NCBI RefSeq assembly: GCF_024345795.1
Contig: NZ_JAGQBU010000010.1
Coordinates: 38,120-102,119, forward strand
Origin: Synechococcus sp. J7-Johnson
GTDB lineage: Bacteria > Cyanobacteriota > Cyanobacteriia > PCC-6307 > Cyanobiaceae
Length of the DNA stretch: 64,000 bases
Direction of reading: 5' to 3'
Position 1 is the first letter of the stretch. Each line of letters opens with the position of its first letter. This document shows, piece after piece, positions 34,959 to 43,809 of this stretch. A model generated the notes under the pieces. It was given only the letters and a program-made list of their open reading frames with translations. It searched no databases and was not told where the DNA came from. The translations under genes were made by a program, and so were the position numbers.

Positions 34959-37127
34959 TCAGCGGACGAAGAGCATCTCCTGGTAGGTGGGCAGCGGCCA
35001 GGTTTTGTCATCCACCAGGGTCTCAAGTCCGTCGACGGCCTCGCGGATCTTGTGCATCAGTGGCAGCAGGGTGTCTGCACAGTGGCGCATGTGGTCCACG
35101 GGGCCGTGGGGTGGATTCTTCACGGCCGCCTCCAGTGCAGTGCAGTTGGCCAGGAGCTCCTGGTTGAGGCTTGCGATACGGCCAGCCATGGCGCGATCGG
35201 GGGGAAGGCCCAGATCTTCCTGATAGCGCAGGGAATTGGCCAGACCGCCGAGGTACTCCATGACCGCGGGATAAACCTGGGTGCGGGCGATCTGCAGAGC
35301 CAGCTTGGCCTCCACTTCCACCGCGAGCACGTACTGCTCGGCATACACCTCAAAGCGGCTCTGCAGTTCCACCGGGGTGAGCACCCCCATGCGCGCAAAC
35401 AGGTCCTTGATGTTGTCCCTCTCGAGCACGAGCAGGGCATCGGCTGTGGTGGGCAGGTTCTCCAGCCCCCGCTCGTTGACGGCCATCTGGTGCCACTCGC
35501 TGGAGTAGCCGTCTCCGCCGAAGACGACGTCACCGTGCTGCTCCATGATCGTTTTGAGCACCGCCGTGGCGGCGTCCTGGACGCTGGCTCCAGCGGCCAT
35601 CTTGGCCTCCATCTCATCGCAGATGTAAAGGAGCGAGTCCGCCATCATGGTGTTCATGGCCACGAGCGGGCCAGCCACAGACTGGTTCGAGCCCACAGCC
35701 CTGAACTCGAAGCGGTTGCCTGTGAAGGCAAAGGGTGAGGTGCGGTTGCGATCGCCGGGATCCTTGGGGAACTCCGGCAGGGTGTCGACACCCAGTTGCA
35801 TCAGCCCACCGTGATCGGTGCTGCCGAGGTTGCCGTTCTTGATCATCGTGTACACCTCTTCCAGCTGGCTGCCGAGGTAGACGGAGATGATCGCCGGAGG
35901 TGCTTCGTTGGCACCGAGGCGGTGATCGTTGCCGGCCGTGGCCACAACGGCACGCAGCAGCGGACCGTAGAGATGAACGCCACGGATCACCGCACCGCAG
36001 AACAGCAGGAACTGCATGTTCTCCTCGGGGCTGCTGCCGGGATCCAGCAGGTTGCCCTGGGTGGCGTTACCCACCGACCAGTTCACGTGCTTGCCGGAGC
36101 CGTTGATGCCCTCGAAGGGCTTCTCATGCAGCAGGCAATTCATGCCGTGCTTGCGAGCCGTGTTCTTGAGCAGCGTCATGGTGAGCTGCTGGTGATCGGT
36201 GGCCACGTTGGCCGCCTCGAAGAAGGGAGCCAGCTCGAACTGGCCGGGAGCCACTTCGTTGTGACGGGTCTTGGCGGGAATGCCCAGTCGGTACATCTGG
36301 TGCTCCACGTCCTGCATGAAGACCTGGACCCGCTGGGGGATGGCACCGAAATAATGGTCGTCGAACTGCTGGCCCTTGGGCGAGGGGTTGCCGAAGAGGG
36401 TGCGGCCTGTGAGCAGCAGGTCGGGGCGCAGGCTCACGAAAGCGCTGTCCACCAGGAAATACTCCTGCTCAGCGCCACAGCTGGAGTTCACCGGGGCCAC
36501 TTCGGCGTTGCCGAGAAGCTTCAGCAGACGCTGTGCCTGCTTGTTCATGGCCGCGTTGGAGCGCAGCAGAGGCGTTTTCTTGTCGAGGGCCTCGCCTGTC
36601 CACGACACGAAAACCGTGGGGATGCATAGGGTGACGCCGTTGGGCGTCGACATGAGGAAGGCCGGGCTGGTGATGTCCCAGGCGGTGTAGCCGCGAGCCT
36701 CGAAGGTGGAGCGGATGCCGCCGTTGGGGAATGAGGAACCATCAGGTTCACCCTGGACCAGCACCTTGCCGGTGAATTCGCAGATAGCGGAGCCGTCGCT
36801 CTGGGTGGAGATGAAGCCGTCGTGCTTCTCGGCGGTGGAATTGGTGAGCGGGTAGAAGACGTGGGCGTAGTAGAGGGCACCGCGGCCAACGGCCCAGTCC
36901 TTCATCGCCTGAGCCACCACGTTGGCAACTGTGACGTCGAGCTTGCCTCCCTCCTTGATGGTTTTCTGAACCGATTTGAAGATGTCCTTGGGCAAGCACG
37001 ACTTCATCTTCGAGAGGTTGAAGACGTCAGCGGCCCAGATCTCATCAAGGGATGCGATTGGGGCAGTGACCGCCGCTGGGCGTTCCTGGGTGCGCTGAAT
37101 TGCGGCGAGACGGTTGGGGCTGGGCAT
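34959..37127 (-). CDS. glnN: Glutamine synthetase type III
   Basis: GSIII makes glutamine from glutamate, ammonia and ATP. The 722-residue protein is of the long GSIII class, not the ~470-residue GSI. It contains [33 protein letters not shown] (metal-binding Glu), [20 protein letters not shown] and [13 protein letters not shown], with [16 protein letters not shown] later. In other cyanobacteria glnN is induced by nitrogen limitation through NtcA. I looked for a GTA-N8-TAC site in the 130 bases upstream and found none that convinces. Whether this strain also has GlnA elsewhere cannot be seen. Confidence 0.96.
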   Translation of the reverse strand: MPSPNRLAAIQRTQERPAAVTAPIASLDEIWAADVFNLSKMKSCLPKDIFKSVQKTIKEGGKLDVTVANVVAQAMKDWAVGRGALYYAHVFYPLTNSTAEKHDGFISTQSDGSAICEFTGKVLVQGEPDGSSFPNGGIRSTFEARGYTAWDITSPAFLMSTPNGVTLCIPTVFVSWTGEALDKKTPLLRSNAAMNKQAQRLLKLLGNAEVAPVNSSCGAEQEYFLVDSAFVSLRPDLLLTGRTLFGNPSPKGQQFDDHYFGAIPQRVQVFMQDVEHQMYRLGIPAKTRHNEVAPGQFELAPFFEAANVATDHQQLTMTLLKNTARKHGMNCLLHEKPFEGINGSGKHVNWSVGNATQGNLLDPGSSPEENMQFLLFCGAVIRGVHLYGPLLRAVVATAGNDHRLGANEAPPAIISVYLGSQLEEVYTMIKNGNLGSTDHGGLMQLGVDTLPEFPKDPGDRNRTSPFAFTGNRFEFRAVGSNQSVAGPLVAMNTMMADSLLYICDEMEAKMAAGASVQDAATAVLKTIMEQHGDVVFGGDGYSSEWHQMAVNERGLENLPTTADALLVLERDNIKDLFARMGVLTPVELQSRFEVYAEQYVLAVEVEAKLALQIARTQVYPAVMEYLGGLANSLRYQEDLGLPPDRAMAGRIASLNQELLANCTALEAAVKNPPHGPVDHMRHCADTLLPLMHKIREAVDGLETLVDDKTWPLPTYQEMLFVR

Positions 37128-37296
37128 GAAGAACCGTGTTTCTGGCAGCCATCCAAGTAGGCAGGCATCCCCTTAGATGAAGCCGTTGCTACAGAGGCGC
37201 CAGGCGTCCGTTGCTGCGGAGCGTTGAGCCAGGCACCTCGGCACTCACACCCCCGCCACCATGAGACAGACTGGAACTGTCCCAAGCCCGGTCCGG

Positions 37297-37518
37297 ATGA
37301 TCCGCTACTACCTTCTGTTGCCGGGACCCCAGGGAGAGGAGCCGACGCTGGGCCGGATGCTCGATGACCGCAGCGAAGCCTGCTTTGACGCCAGCACCAC
37401 CCCGCCCACCTGGCAGGGCTGCACCAACCAGATTCAGCGCCGTCTGCACGCCCACGACAAGATCGCCGAAATCAGCCAGGCCAGAGCTCAGGCCTGGAAA
37501 CCAGCCGCCTTTGGCTGA
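37297..37518 (+). CDS. Small protein of unknown function
   Basis: From the ATG at 37297 the frame encodes 73 residues, beginning MIRYYLLLPGPQGEEPTLGR and ending QIQRRLHAHDKIAEISQARA plus a short tail. An ATG at 37261 would add 12 residues. It is soluble, with no signal peptide; it starts with a beta-strand-like segment and ends with a basic helix. It lies 6 bases before a cupin gene and may be cotranscribed with it. I do not recognise a family. Confidence 0.6.
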   Translation: MIRYYLLLPGPQGEEPTLGRMLDDRSEACFDASTTPPTWQGCTNQIQRRLHAHDKIAEISQARAQAWKPAAFG

Positions 37519-37524
37519 TCAGCG

Positions 37525-37932
37525 ATGACCGAATCCGGCGCAGGAGGCGAGCTCCGCAGCGAACGCCCCTGGGGCTGGTTCGAAACCCTCGCCACTGCCC
37601 AGGGTTACCTGATCAAGCGATTGTGGCTGAATCCATCCAGCCGCATCAGCCTTCAACGCCATCACCACCGCAGCGAACACTGGGTGGTTGTCGAGGGGGA
37701 TGGAATCCTGGACTGCGAGGGCGATCAGCTGAACGCAGCTCCGGGCGTCACCCTGACTATCCCCACCCTGGCCATGCACCGGGCCAGCGCCGGAGACCTT
37801 GGGCTGATGATCGTGGAAGTGCAACGGGGCAACCACCTCACTGACGAGGACATCGAGCGCTTCGCTGACGACTACGGGCGATCGGCTGAACACCCGGTTG
37901 ATCACCTGGTCGACTACCCGCCTCGAATCTGA
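37525..37932 (+). CDS. Cupin, mannose-6-phosphate isomerase type II-like domain
   Basis: The 135-residue protein is a single cupin matching the C-terminal isomerase domain of type II phosphomannose isomerases. It has ERPWGWFETL, then LWLNPSSRISLQRHHHRSEHW (metal-binding His and Glu), VVEGDGILDCEGD, a histidine in IPTLAMHRA, and VEVQRGNHLTDEDIERFADDYGR. It lacks the nucleotidyltransferase domain of the bifunctional ManC proteins, so it would interconvert fructose- and mannose-6-phosphate alone or have a related sugar-phosphate role. Confidence 0.88.
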   Translation: MTESGAGGELRSERPWGWFETLATAQGYLIKRLWLNPSSRISLQRHHHRSEHWVVVEGDGILDCEGDQLNAAPGVTLTIPTLAMHRASAGDLGLMIVEVQRGNHLTDEDIERFADDYGRSAEHPVDHLVDYPPRI

Positions 37933-37964
37933 GTATCCAGGCGTGGTGTTACGATAACTACTCA

Positions 37965-37979
37965 CCCTTTGATAAAGGG
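37965..37979 (+). promoter_or_regulatory. Hairpin in the leader of the deaD gene
   Basis: CCCTTT (37965-37970) and AAAGGG (37974-37979) form a perfect six-pair hairpin with a three-base loop. It is followed ten bases later by six T residues (37990-37995), upstream of the helicase start. It could be a weak terminator for the cupin transcript or part of a regulated leader, as cold-shock helicases often control their own mRNA. Confidence 0.35.
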
Positions 37980-38003
37980 CAAGGCAGTCTTTTTTCAGGC
38001 CCT

Positions 38004-40016
38004 GTGGCCGCGAGATACGGGTACCTGCCGGCCTGCGTTGAAGGAACTCCCAGGCCAAGGCCCCATCAACTCATCGTGACCCAGTACTACGCGAGCGAGA
38101 GCTTTGCGTGCTCCATCGACCTGAGCGACCATCCCGCCCAATCCCCAATCCAACCCATCGCGAGCGATCCCATCACCACCACCCCTTCCATCCAACCCAG
38201 CCCCCTCTCCAGCTGCGTCGATCTGAGTGCCCTCGAAGGGCAAGCGTCGGCCGAAGCCACTGCCGTCGAATCGACCTTGATCGGCCCGCTCGATCAGCCC
38301 GACGAAGCTGCTGAGGAGGCACCGGCCACTGGTGGGTTCGCCGGATTTGGCCTGGGAGCTAAACTTCTGAGTGCCATCGCCGAGTGCGGCTACAGCAACC
38401 CGTCTCCCATTCAGAAGGCCGCGATTCCTGAGCTGATGCTCGGCCGCGACCTGGTGGGCCAGGCCCAGACCGGCACCGGCAAGACAGCCGCCTTCGCCCT
38501 GCCTCTGCTGGCGCGTCTTGATCCCCAGCAGCGCACCCCTCAGGTGCTGGTGCTCACCCCCACCCGTGAACTGGCGCTTCAGGTGGCAGAAGCCTTCAAC
38601 GGCTACGCCGCCAAGCTCCCCCAGGTGCGGGTGCTGCCGATCTACGGCGGTGCTGATTTCCGTGACCAGATCGTTCGCCTCAAGCGGGGCGTGCAGATCG
38701 TGGTGGGCACCCCGGGGAGGGTGATGGATCACATGCGCCAGGGAACTCTGGATCTCTCCGGACTGCGCTGCCTGGTGCTCGACGAGGCCGATGAAATGCT
38801 GCGCATGGGCTTCATCGATGACGTCGAGTGGGTGCTTGAGCAACTGCCGGAGCAGCGGCAGGTTGTGCTCTTCTCAGCCACCATGCCTTCTGAGATCCGC
38901 AGGCTCTCGCGCAAGTATCTGCAGAACCCCGCTGAAGTCACCATCCAGCAGAAGGGTGCGGAAAACAGCACAATCCGCCAGCGCCACCTTGTGGTGCATG
39001 GCGCCCAGAAGCTTGAGGCCCTGACGCGAGTGCTTGAGGCCGAGAGCAGCGAAGGGGTGATCATCTTCGCCCGCACCAAAGCGATCACTCTCACCGTCTC
39101 CGAAGCTCTCGAGCAACAGGGTTACGACGTGGCCGTGCTCAACGGGGATGTGCCCCAGAACCAGCGGGAGCGCACGGTGGAGCGACTGCGCAGCGGTCAG
39201 GTTAACGTGCTCGTGGCCACTGACGTGGCTGCCCGGGGGCTGGATGTGGATCGGATCACTCTGGTGATCAACTACGACATCCCCTTCGACAGCGAAGCCT
39301 ATGTCCACCGAATCGGCCGCACCGGCCGTGCGGGGCGCAAGGGAGACGCGATCCTCTTCCTCACCCCCCGGGAGCGCCGTTTCCTGGGCGGACTGGAGCG
39401 GGCCGTGGGCAAGGCCATCACCCCCATGGAGGTGCCCACCAACTCCGACATCAACCAGAGCCGGCTTGACCGCCTGCGCGAGCGCCTCACCGCCCTGGTG
39501 GCCACACCTCGCTCCGAGGAGCAGGAACTGGCCCTTCTCAGCGAAATCCTGCAGAGGGTGGGCAGCGAGATCAGCGCCACCCCCGAGCAACTGGCCCTGG
39601 CCGCCCTGCAGCTTGCCGTGGGCGACCGCCCCTTGCTGGTGCAAGGCACCGAAACCTGGCGCCAGCCCACCCCCAGCCGGGACCGCCAGCGCAGCGGCGA
39701 CGACGACCGCCGCGGTGATCGCCGCTCATCACCCCGTGCCGGCGGCAGCCGGCTGGAAGCCTCCACACCTCCGGATGCCGACATGGAGAGGTTCCGGATT
39801 GAGGTGGGCTGGCAAGACAGGGTCAAGCCCGGCAACATTGTCGGTGCCATTGCCAACGAAGCTGGCCTGAACGGCCGCAGCATCGGCCGCATCCAGATCT
39901 TCGACACGCACAGCACTGTGGATCTTCCCAGTGGGATGCCCGAGGATGTATTCAGCGCTCTGCGCTGCCTGCGTGTGATGAACAAAGAGCTTCAGATCAC
40001 CCGTCACAACGCCTGA
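38004..40016 (+). CDS. deaD: DEAD-box RNA helicase, DeaD/CsdA type
   Basis: The helicase core is complete: [81 protein letters not shown] and [15 protein letters not shown]-terminal DbpA-type RNA-binding domain follows (about residues 590-668, RFRIEVGWQDRVKPGNIVGA and IGRIQIFDTHSTVDLP), separating it from RhlE. Such helicases act in ribosome assembly and cold acclimation. The N-terminal 110 residues are low-complexity and rich in Ser, Pro and Thr. The GTG at 38004 is the longest start; a GTG at 38076 (VTQYYAS) is an alternative. Confidence 0.95.
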   Translation: MAARYGYLPACVEGTPRPRPHQLIVTQYYASESFACSIDLSDHPAQSPIQPIASDPITTTPSIQPSPLSSCVDLSALEGQASAEATAVESTLIGPLDQPDEAAEEAPATGGFAGFGLGAKLLSAIAECGYSNPSPIQKAAIPELMLGRDLVGQAQTGTGKTAAFALPLLARLDPQQRTPQVLVLTPTRELALQVAEAFNGYAAKLPQVRVLPIYGGADFRDQIVRLKRGVQIVVGTPGRVMDHMRQGTLDLSGLRCLVLDEADEMLRMGFIDDVEWVLEQLPEQRQVVLFSATMPSEIRRLSRKYLQNPAEVTIQQKGAENSTIRQRHLVVHGAQKLEALTRVLEAESSEGVIIFARTKAITLTVSEALEQQGYDVAVLNGDVPQNQRERTVERLRSGQVNVLVATDVAARGLDVDRITLVINYDIPFDSEAYVHRIGRTGRAGRKGDAILFLTPRERRFLGGLERAVGKAITPMEVPTNSDINQSRLDRLRERLTALVATPRSEEQELALLSEILQRVGSEISATPEQLALAALQLAVGDRPLLVQGTETWRQPTPSRDRQRSGDDDRRGDRRSSPRAGGSRLEASTPPDADMERFRIEVGWQDRVKPGNIVGAIANEAGLNGRSIGRIQIFDTHSTVDLPSGMPEDVFSALRCLRVMNKELQITRHNA

Positions 40017-40117
40017 GCAAGGCCCGCACGTCGATCCGGCGTTCTCTTTGCCCCTCCATGTCATTGATCTCCAGCACTGCGGCCAACGGCCAGCGCACTC
40101 TCTCCAGCTCAATCGGG

Positions 40118-40417
40118 ATGATGTCGCGTCTGGCCTGCCTCGCCCTCACAGGTCTGGCCGATCTGACCCTCGCGGGGGCTGTGGAGGCCGAGGCTTTGCT
40201 GAAGGCCTCTGCCAGCAGCGGCCAGAGGGATGAGCAGGTCAGCAAGTTCTGTATGGCCACCGTCAGTGCTGCCTTTCAGGCCGCACGCAAAGTCCCCCCG
40301 CCAGGGCTTGGCACCTTCGCCTGCTCCTGTTTCGTGGATCAGGTGAACCAGGGCGCTGGCCTTGATGTGGCCCAGAGCACCTGCCGCCAGCGCACCATGG
40401 CTCGCTACAGCCTCTGA
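40118..40417 (+). CDS. Exported small cysteine-containing protein, unknown function
   Basis: From the ATG at 40118 (or 40121) the protein has about 99 residues. It starts with a signal-like segment, RLACLALTGLADLTLAGAVEA, followed by a polar mature part with four cysteines (KFCMATV, ACSCFVD, STCRQR). A longer frame begins at 40058. The function is unknown. It follows deaD by about 100 bases and is convergent with the next small gene. Confidence 0.6.
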   Translation: MMSRLACLALTGLADLTLAGAVEAEALLKASASSGQRDEQVSKFCMATVSAAFQAARKVPPPGLGTFACSCFVDQVNQGAGLDVAQSTCRQRTMARYSL

Positions 40418-40424
40418 GGCTCGA

Positions 40425-40464
40425 CCCGGATCCAGCCTCAGGAACCCGGATCCAGGCTCAGGAA
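40425..40464. repeat. Tandem duplication of a 20-base unit
   Basis: Two adjacent 20-base copies (40425-40444 and 40445-40464) begin CCCGGATCCAG and end CTCAGGAA, differing at one base. The second copy runs into the 3' end of the minus-strand gene that stops at 40458. It looks like a recent slippage product. Confidence 0.9.
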
Positions 40465-40760
40465 CACAGACCGGTGACTCCATCGGTCCCCAACACGCTC
40501 ACCTGCTGCAAGGAGAGCGTCTCGATGGCCCCGATCAGACTGAGTTGAACCTCCGGAGTTTCGCAGAGCACCAGGGTCTGCAGGAGATCGAAGCGATCTT
40601 GGGGAGCGAGCTCACCGTCCTCACACCAGGCGAGGCTCCAGGGAATGGGGGCAGCCATTGCTTCGGGATCATTTCGTCTTGGTTTCATGACATTGGGCCA
40701 TCCCACCGTGGCCGGCTCCATCCCTTGGATTTGCTTCCACTTCACTTCACGCTTCGCCAT
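40458..40760 (-). CDS. Small soluble protein, unknown function
   Basis: From the ATG at 40760 the protein has 100 residues, beginning MAKREVKWKQIQGMEPATVG and continuing through a tryptophan- and proline-containing middle (APIPWSLAWCEDGELAPQDR) to a helical end (FDLLQTLVLCETPEVQLSLIG). An alternative ATG at 40688 gives a shorter product. There is no membrane segment. It is not recognised. Its last two codons and stop lie in a tandemly duplicated 20-base sequence. Confidence 0.55.
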   Translation of the reverse strand: MAKREVKWKQIQGMEPATVGWPNVMKPRRNDPEAMAAPIPWSLAWCEDGELAPQDRFDLLQTLVLCETPEVQLSLIGAIETLSLQQVSVLGTDGVTGLCS

Positions 40761-41097
40761 CAACACCTGATCACTGATCGCCAAGCCAGAGGGGCTGCAG
40801 CGCAAGCGTCAAGCCGTGTCCTGGATCACAGCACAGCCATGGAGACAGCGTTGTTGGGTGTCTAACCCATGTATCATCTCCCCCCATTCCAGGCTTCACG
40901 GCTCAGACCCTTCAGCCCCTTGGGACCCGCACCCGACCCACTCCCGAGTGGCAGTCCCTGAACAGCCCAAAGCATTGACGTCGGCGAACCCTCCTTCCTT
41001 CCAAGCCGAACGGAAGGGATGGGTCCCAGGAATTCAGGCGGCTGGCCCCTTTTAATGACCTCTGGCCCTTCCGGCCGACGCCCAGCCGCCTCCATTC

Positions 41098-42894
41098 ATG
41101 GCCCACCAGAGTGTGCGCACACCGATCAGCCGCCTTCTACAGGCCCTGAGGCCCCACCGCCGGCTCATCTGGCTGGCCTCGAGCTGCTCGGTGCTGAACA
41201 AACTGTTCGATCTGGCCCCGCCGGTGCTGATCGGTCTGGCAGTGGATGTGGTGGTACGTCAGCAGACCTCCTGGCTGGCGGAGCTTGGGCTCAGGACGGT
41301 CCCCTCCCAGCTCACTGCCCTGGCGGTGGCCTCCTTTGTGATCTGGAGCGCCGAATCTCTGTTCGAGTACCTCTACGGGGTGCTCTGGCGCAACCTTGCC
41401 CAGACCATGCAACACGAGCTGAGGCTGGAGACCTATGGCCACCTGCAGCAGTTGGAGATGGCGTTCTTCGAGGCCGGCAGCAGCGGCCGGCTGATGGCAG
41501 TCCTGAACGACGACATCAATCAACTCGAGCGTTTTCTCGACCACGGCGCCAACGAACTGCTGCAGCTGACTACCACGGTGCTGGCCGTCGGTGGTGTGAT
41601 GACGGCCATCTCTCCTGGTGTGGCCGGTGTGGCCTTTCTGCCCATTCCAGTGATTCTCTGGGGCTCGATCCTGTTCCAGAAACGGTTGGCTCCCCGTTAC
41701 CGCGACGTCCGCGAACGAGCTGGCGATCTCAACAGCAGTCTCTCGAACAATCTCGGCGGCATGCTCACGATCAAGAGTTATGCCGCCGAGGCCTGGGAAC
41801 TGGAGAGAATCCGGGGCCAGAGTGCGGCCTACAGAACAAGCAACCAGCGGGCCATCCGTCTCTCGGCTGCCTTCATTCCCCTGATCCGATTTGCCATCCT
41901 TTTCGCCTTCCTGGCGATCCTGGTGATCGGTGGACTTCAGGCCTGGCGGGGCACAATCGCCGTAGGTTCCTACAGCTTTCTGGTGTTCATCACCCAGCGG
42001 CTGTTGTGGCCCCTCACCACCCTGGGTCGCACGCTTGACGACTACCAGCGGGCCATGGCCTCAAGCAACCGGGTGCTGGATCTGCTGGAAACCCCGATCA
42101 CGATCCCCGGCGGCGAGCGGCCCCTCCCCCTGGCCGGCGTGCGCGGCGCCATCGAGTTCCGCTCGGTGAGCTTCGGCTACGCGGGCCGGGAGCCCCTGCT
42201 GGTGAACTTCTCCCTGGCGGTTCCGGCTGGGCACACGGTGGGCATCGTCGGTGCCACCGGCTCCGGGAAGAGCACCCTGGTGAAATTGCTGCTGCGGCTC
42301 TATGCCGTGCAACAGGGCGAGATCCTGCTGGATGAGCAGCCGATTCAGGAGCTGCAGCTGGGCGATCTGCGCCATGCCATCGGCCTGGTGAGCCAGGAGG
42401 TGTTCCTCTTTCACGGCACCGTGAGAGAGAACATCGCCTACGGCAGTTTTGCCGCCAGCCAGTCCGCGATTGCCCGAGCCGCGGCCCTGGCCGAAGCCAG
42501 TGGCTTCATCGAAGCACTTCCCCAGGGGTACGACACCGTGGTGGGGGAGCGGGGGCAGAGGCTCTCGGGCGGCCAACGCCAACGCATCGCCCTGGCACGG
42601 GCCATTCTCAAGAATCCGCCGGTCCTGATCCTCGATGAAGCCACCGCCGCCGTCGACAACGAAACGGAAGCGGCGATCCAGCGCTCACTGGACCTGATCA
42701 CCGCCGAGCGCACCACCCTGGTGATCGCCCACCGACTCAGCACCGTGCGTCACGCCGATCAAATCGTGGTGATGGAGCAGGGCCGGATCGTCGAGCAAGG
42801 CCGCCACGACGAGCTGCTGAGGCGCGCCGGAGCCTACGCCCGGCTCTGGCGGGTGCAGGCCGGCCTGCGCGAGGACGAGGCACTCCTGGCCTGA
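41098..42894 (+). CDS. ABC transporter, fused permease and ATPase (exporter type)
   Basis: The 598-residue protein is a half-transporter: six membrane helices (residues about 20-310) followed by an ATPase domain. The ATPase has Walker A GATGSGKSTLVKLLLRL, the Q-loop region LVSQEVFLFHGTV, the signature LSGGQRQRIALARAIL, Walker B LILDEATAAVD and the switch IAHRLSTVRHADQI. It would act as a homodimer exporting lipids, peptides or drugs; the substrate cannot be deduced. It starts with ATG at 41098, and the ParB-like gene follows 57 bases downstream. Confidence 0.95.
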   Translation: MAHQSVRTPISRLLQALRPHRRLIWLASSCSVLNKLFDLAPPVLIGLAVDVVVRQQTSWLAELGLRTVPSQLTALAVASFVIWSAESLFEYLYGVLWRNLAQTMQHELRLETYGHLQQLEMAFFEAGSSGRLMAVLNDDINQLERFLDHGANELLQLTTTVLAVGGVMTAISPGVAGVAFLPIPVILWGSILFQKRLAPRYRDVRERAGDLNSSLSNNLGGMLTIKSYAAEAWELERIRGQSAAYRTSNQRAIRLSAAFIPLIRFAILFAFLAILVIGGLQAWRGTIAVGSYSFLVFITQRLLWPLTTLGRTLDDYQRAMASSNRVLDLLETPITIPGGERPLPLAGVRGAIEFRSVSFGYAGREPLLVNFSLAVPAGHTVGIVGATGSGKSTLVKLLLRLYAVQQGEILLDEQPIQELQLGDLRHAIGLVSQEVFLFHGTVRENIAYGSFAASQSAIARAAALAEASGFIEALPQGYDTVVGERGQRLSGGQRQRIALARAILKNPPVLILDEATAAVDNETEAAIQRSLDLITAERTTLVIAHRLSTVRHADQIVVMEQGRIVEQGRHDELLRRAGAYARLWRVQAGLREDEALLA

Positions 42895-42951
42895 ATGCAC
42901 CAGCATGGTGTGAATTGATTTCAGGTCGCCAGCGGCGGCGGGCCCTCGCCC

Positions 42952-43593
42952 ATGGCCCAGACATCCGGTCCCTTCGAGTTGCCGCCACTGGCCCGGCAGG
43001 ATCTGCTGGAGCTGCCGATCAGCAGGCTGCAACCCACCCAGCTCTGCCTTGGTCTGGCGGAAGTGCGCTCCAGGGCCAAGGATTTCGCCAGGGAAACGGT
43101 GGCAGAGCGGCTCCGCTACCTACGTACCCGGCCAGTGCCTGTGGCGGTGAGCAGTGCCGGGGAGTACTGGATGATCGATCGTCACCACCGGCTGCGGGCC
43201 CTGGTTGAAGTGGATTCCAGCTCCACGGCCTTCTGCTCGGTCGTGCTGGAACTGGAGGGAGCCAGTCGCACGCACTGCCTGGAGGAACTGAACCGCCGCG
43301 GTTGGCTCTATCTGCGTGACAGTGAAGGCCGGGGGCCCCTCCCGCCCGAGCGCCTGCCGGTGGATCTGGGCGGCCTGCAGGACGACCCCTTCCGCAGCCT
43401 GGTCTGGAAACTGAAGCAGGAGGGTCTGATCCGCGCCCAGCCCCAGGTGCCCTTCCTGGAGTTCCATTGGGGCAGCTGGTTGCGTCGCCAGAATCTGCCC
43501 GCCTTCGGTTCCATGGACCTCAGCCCCGCCCTGCCGGAGGCAAGGCGGCTCGTGCGCGGCCAGACGGGCCAGGGGGGACCGCCCGCGACCTGA
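42952..43593 (+). CDS. ParB-like nuclease-fold protein
   Basis: The 213-residue protein matches the short ParB-like family often found apart from chromosome-partition operons. It has LLELPISRLQPTQLCLGLAE at the start, a conserved Lys/Arg segment, VPVAVSSAGEYWMIDRHHRL (the DRHHxxxAL block) and a C-terminal part with LYLRDSEGRGPLPP and WKLKQEGLIR. True ParB proteins bind parS and hydrolyse CTP; this class lacks the DNA-binding helix-turn-helix and its role is unknown. No parA is nearby. Confidence 0.8.
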   Translation: MAQTSGPFELPPLARQDLLELPISRLQPTQLCLGLAEVRSRAKDFARETVAERLRYLRTRPVPVAVSSAGEYWMIDRHHRLRALVEVDSSSTAFCSVVLELEGASRTHCLEELNRRGWLYLRDSEGRGPLPPERLPVDLGGLQDDPFRSLVWKLKQEGLIRAQPQVPFLEFHWGSWLRRQNLPAFGSMDLSPALPEARRLVRGQTGQGGPPAT

Positions 43594-43654
43594 GCCCTTC
43601 CAGCCAGGAAACTGGAACAAGCCGCCCTGGAGCTGAGAAGATCCGATCGGCCAA

Positions 43655-43673
43655 GATGAAATAAGGTTTCATC
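43655..43673 (+). promoter_or_regulatory. Inverted repeat upstream of the LCP gene
   Basis: GATGAAA (43655-43661) and TTTCATC (43667-43673) are perfect inverted arms with a five-base spacer. The repeat lies about 135 bases before the LCP start and 60 bases after the ParB-like stop, in a locally AT-rich patch. It could be an operator or a small terminator; no T-run follows. Confidence 0.35.
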
Positions 43674-43809
43674 AACGTGACAAAGGGCCTTCCCCTTCGT
43701 CGCCAATGCTCATGCCCTGCGCTTCAGACCACACCCCCAACCGGCTGCCCGTCGTCTCAACGACAATCCCGACTCTGTGCTCTTGAAGCGCCAACACCCT
43801 TCGGTCCCG

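Noticed and set aside
37128..37296. Possible glutamine-sensing RNA or NtcA site upstream of glnN
   Set aside because: AAGTAGG near 37155 is the only resemblance to a glutamine aptamer and lies on the wrong strand for glnN. No GTA-N8-TAC motif was found.
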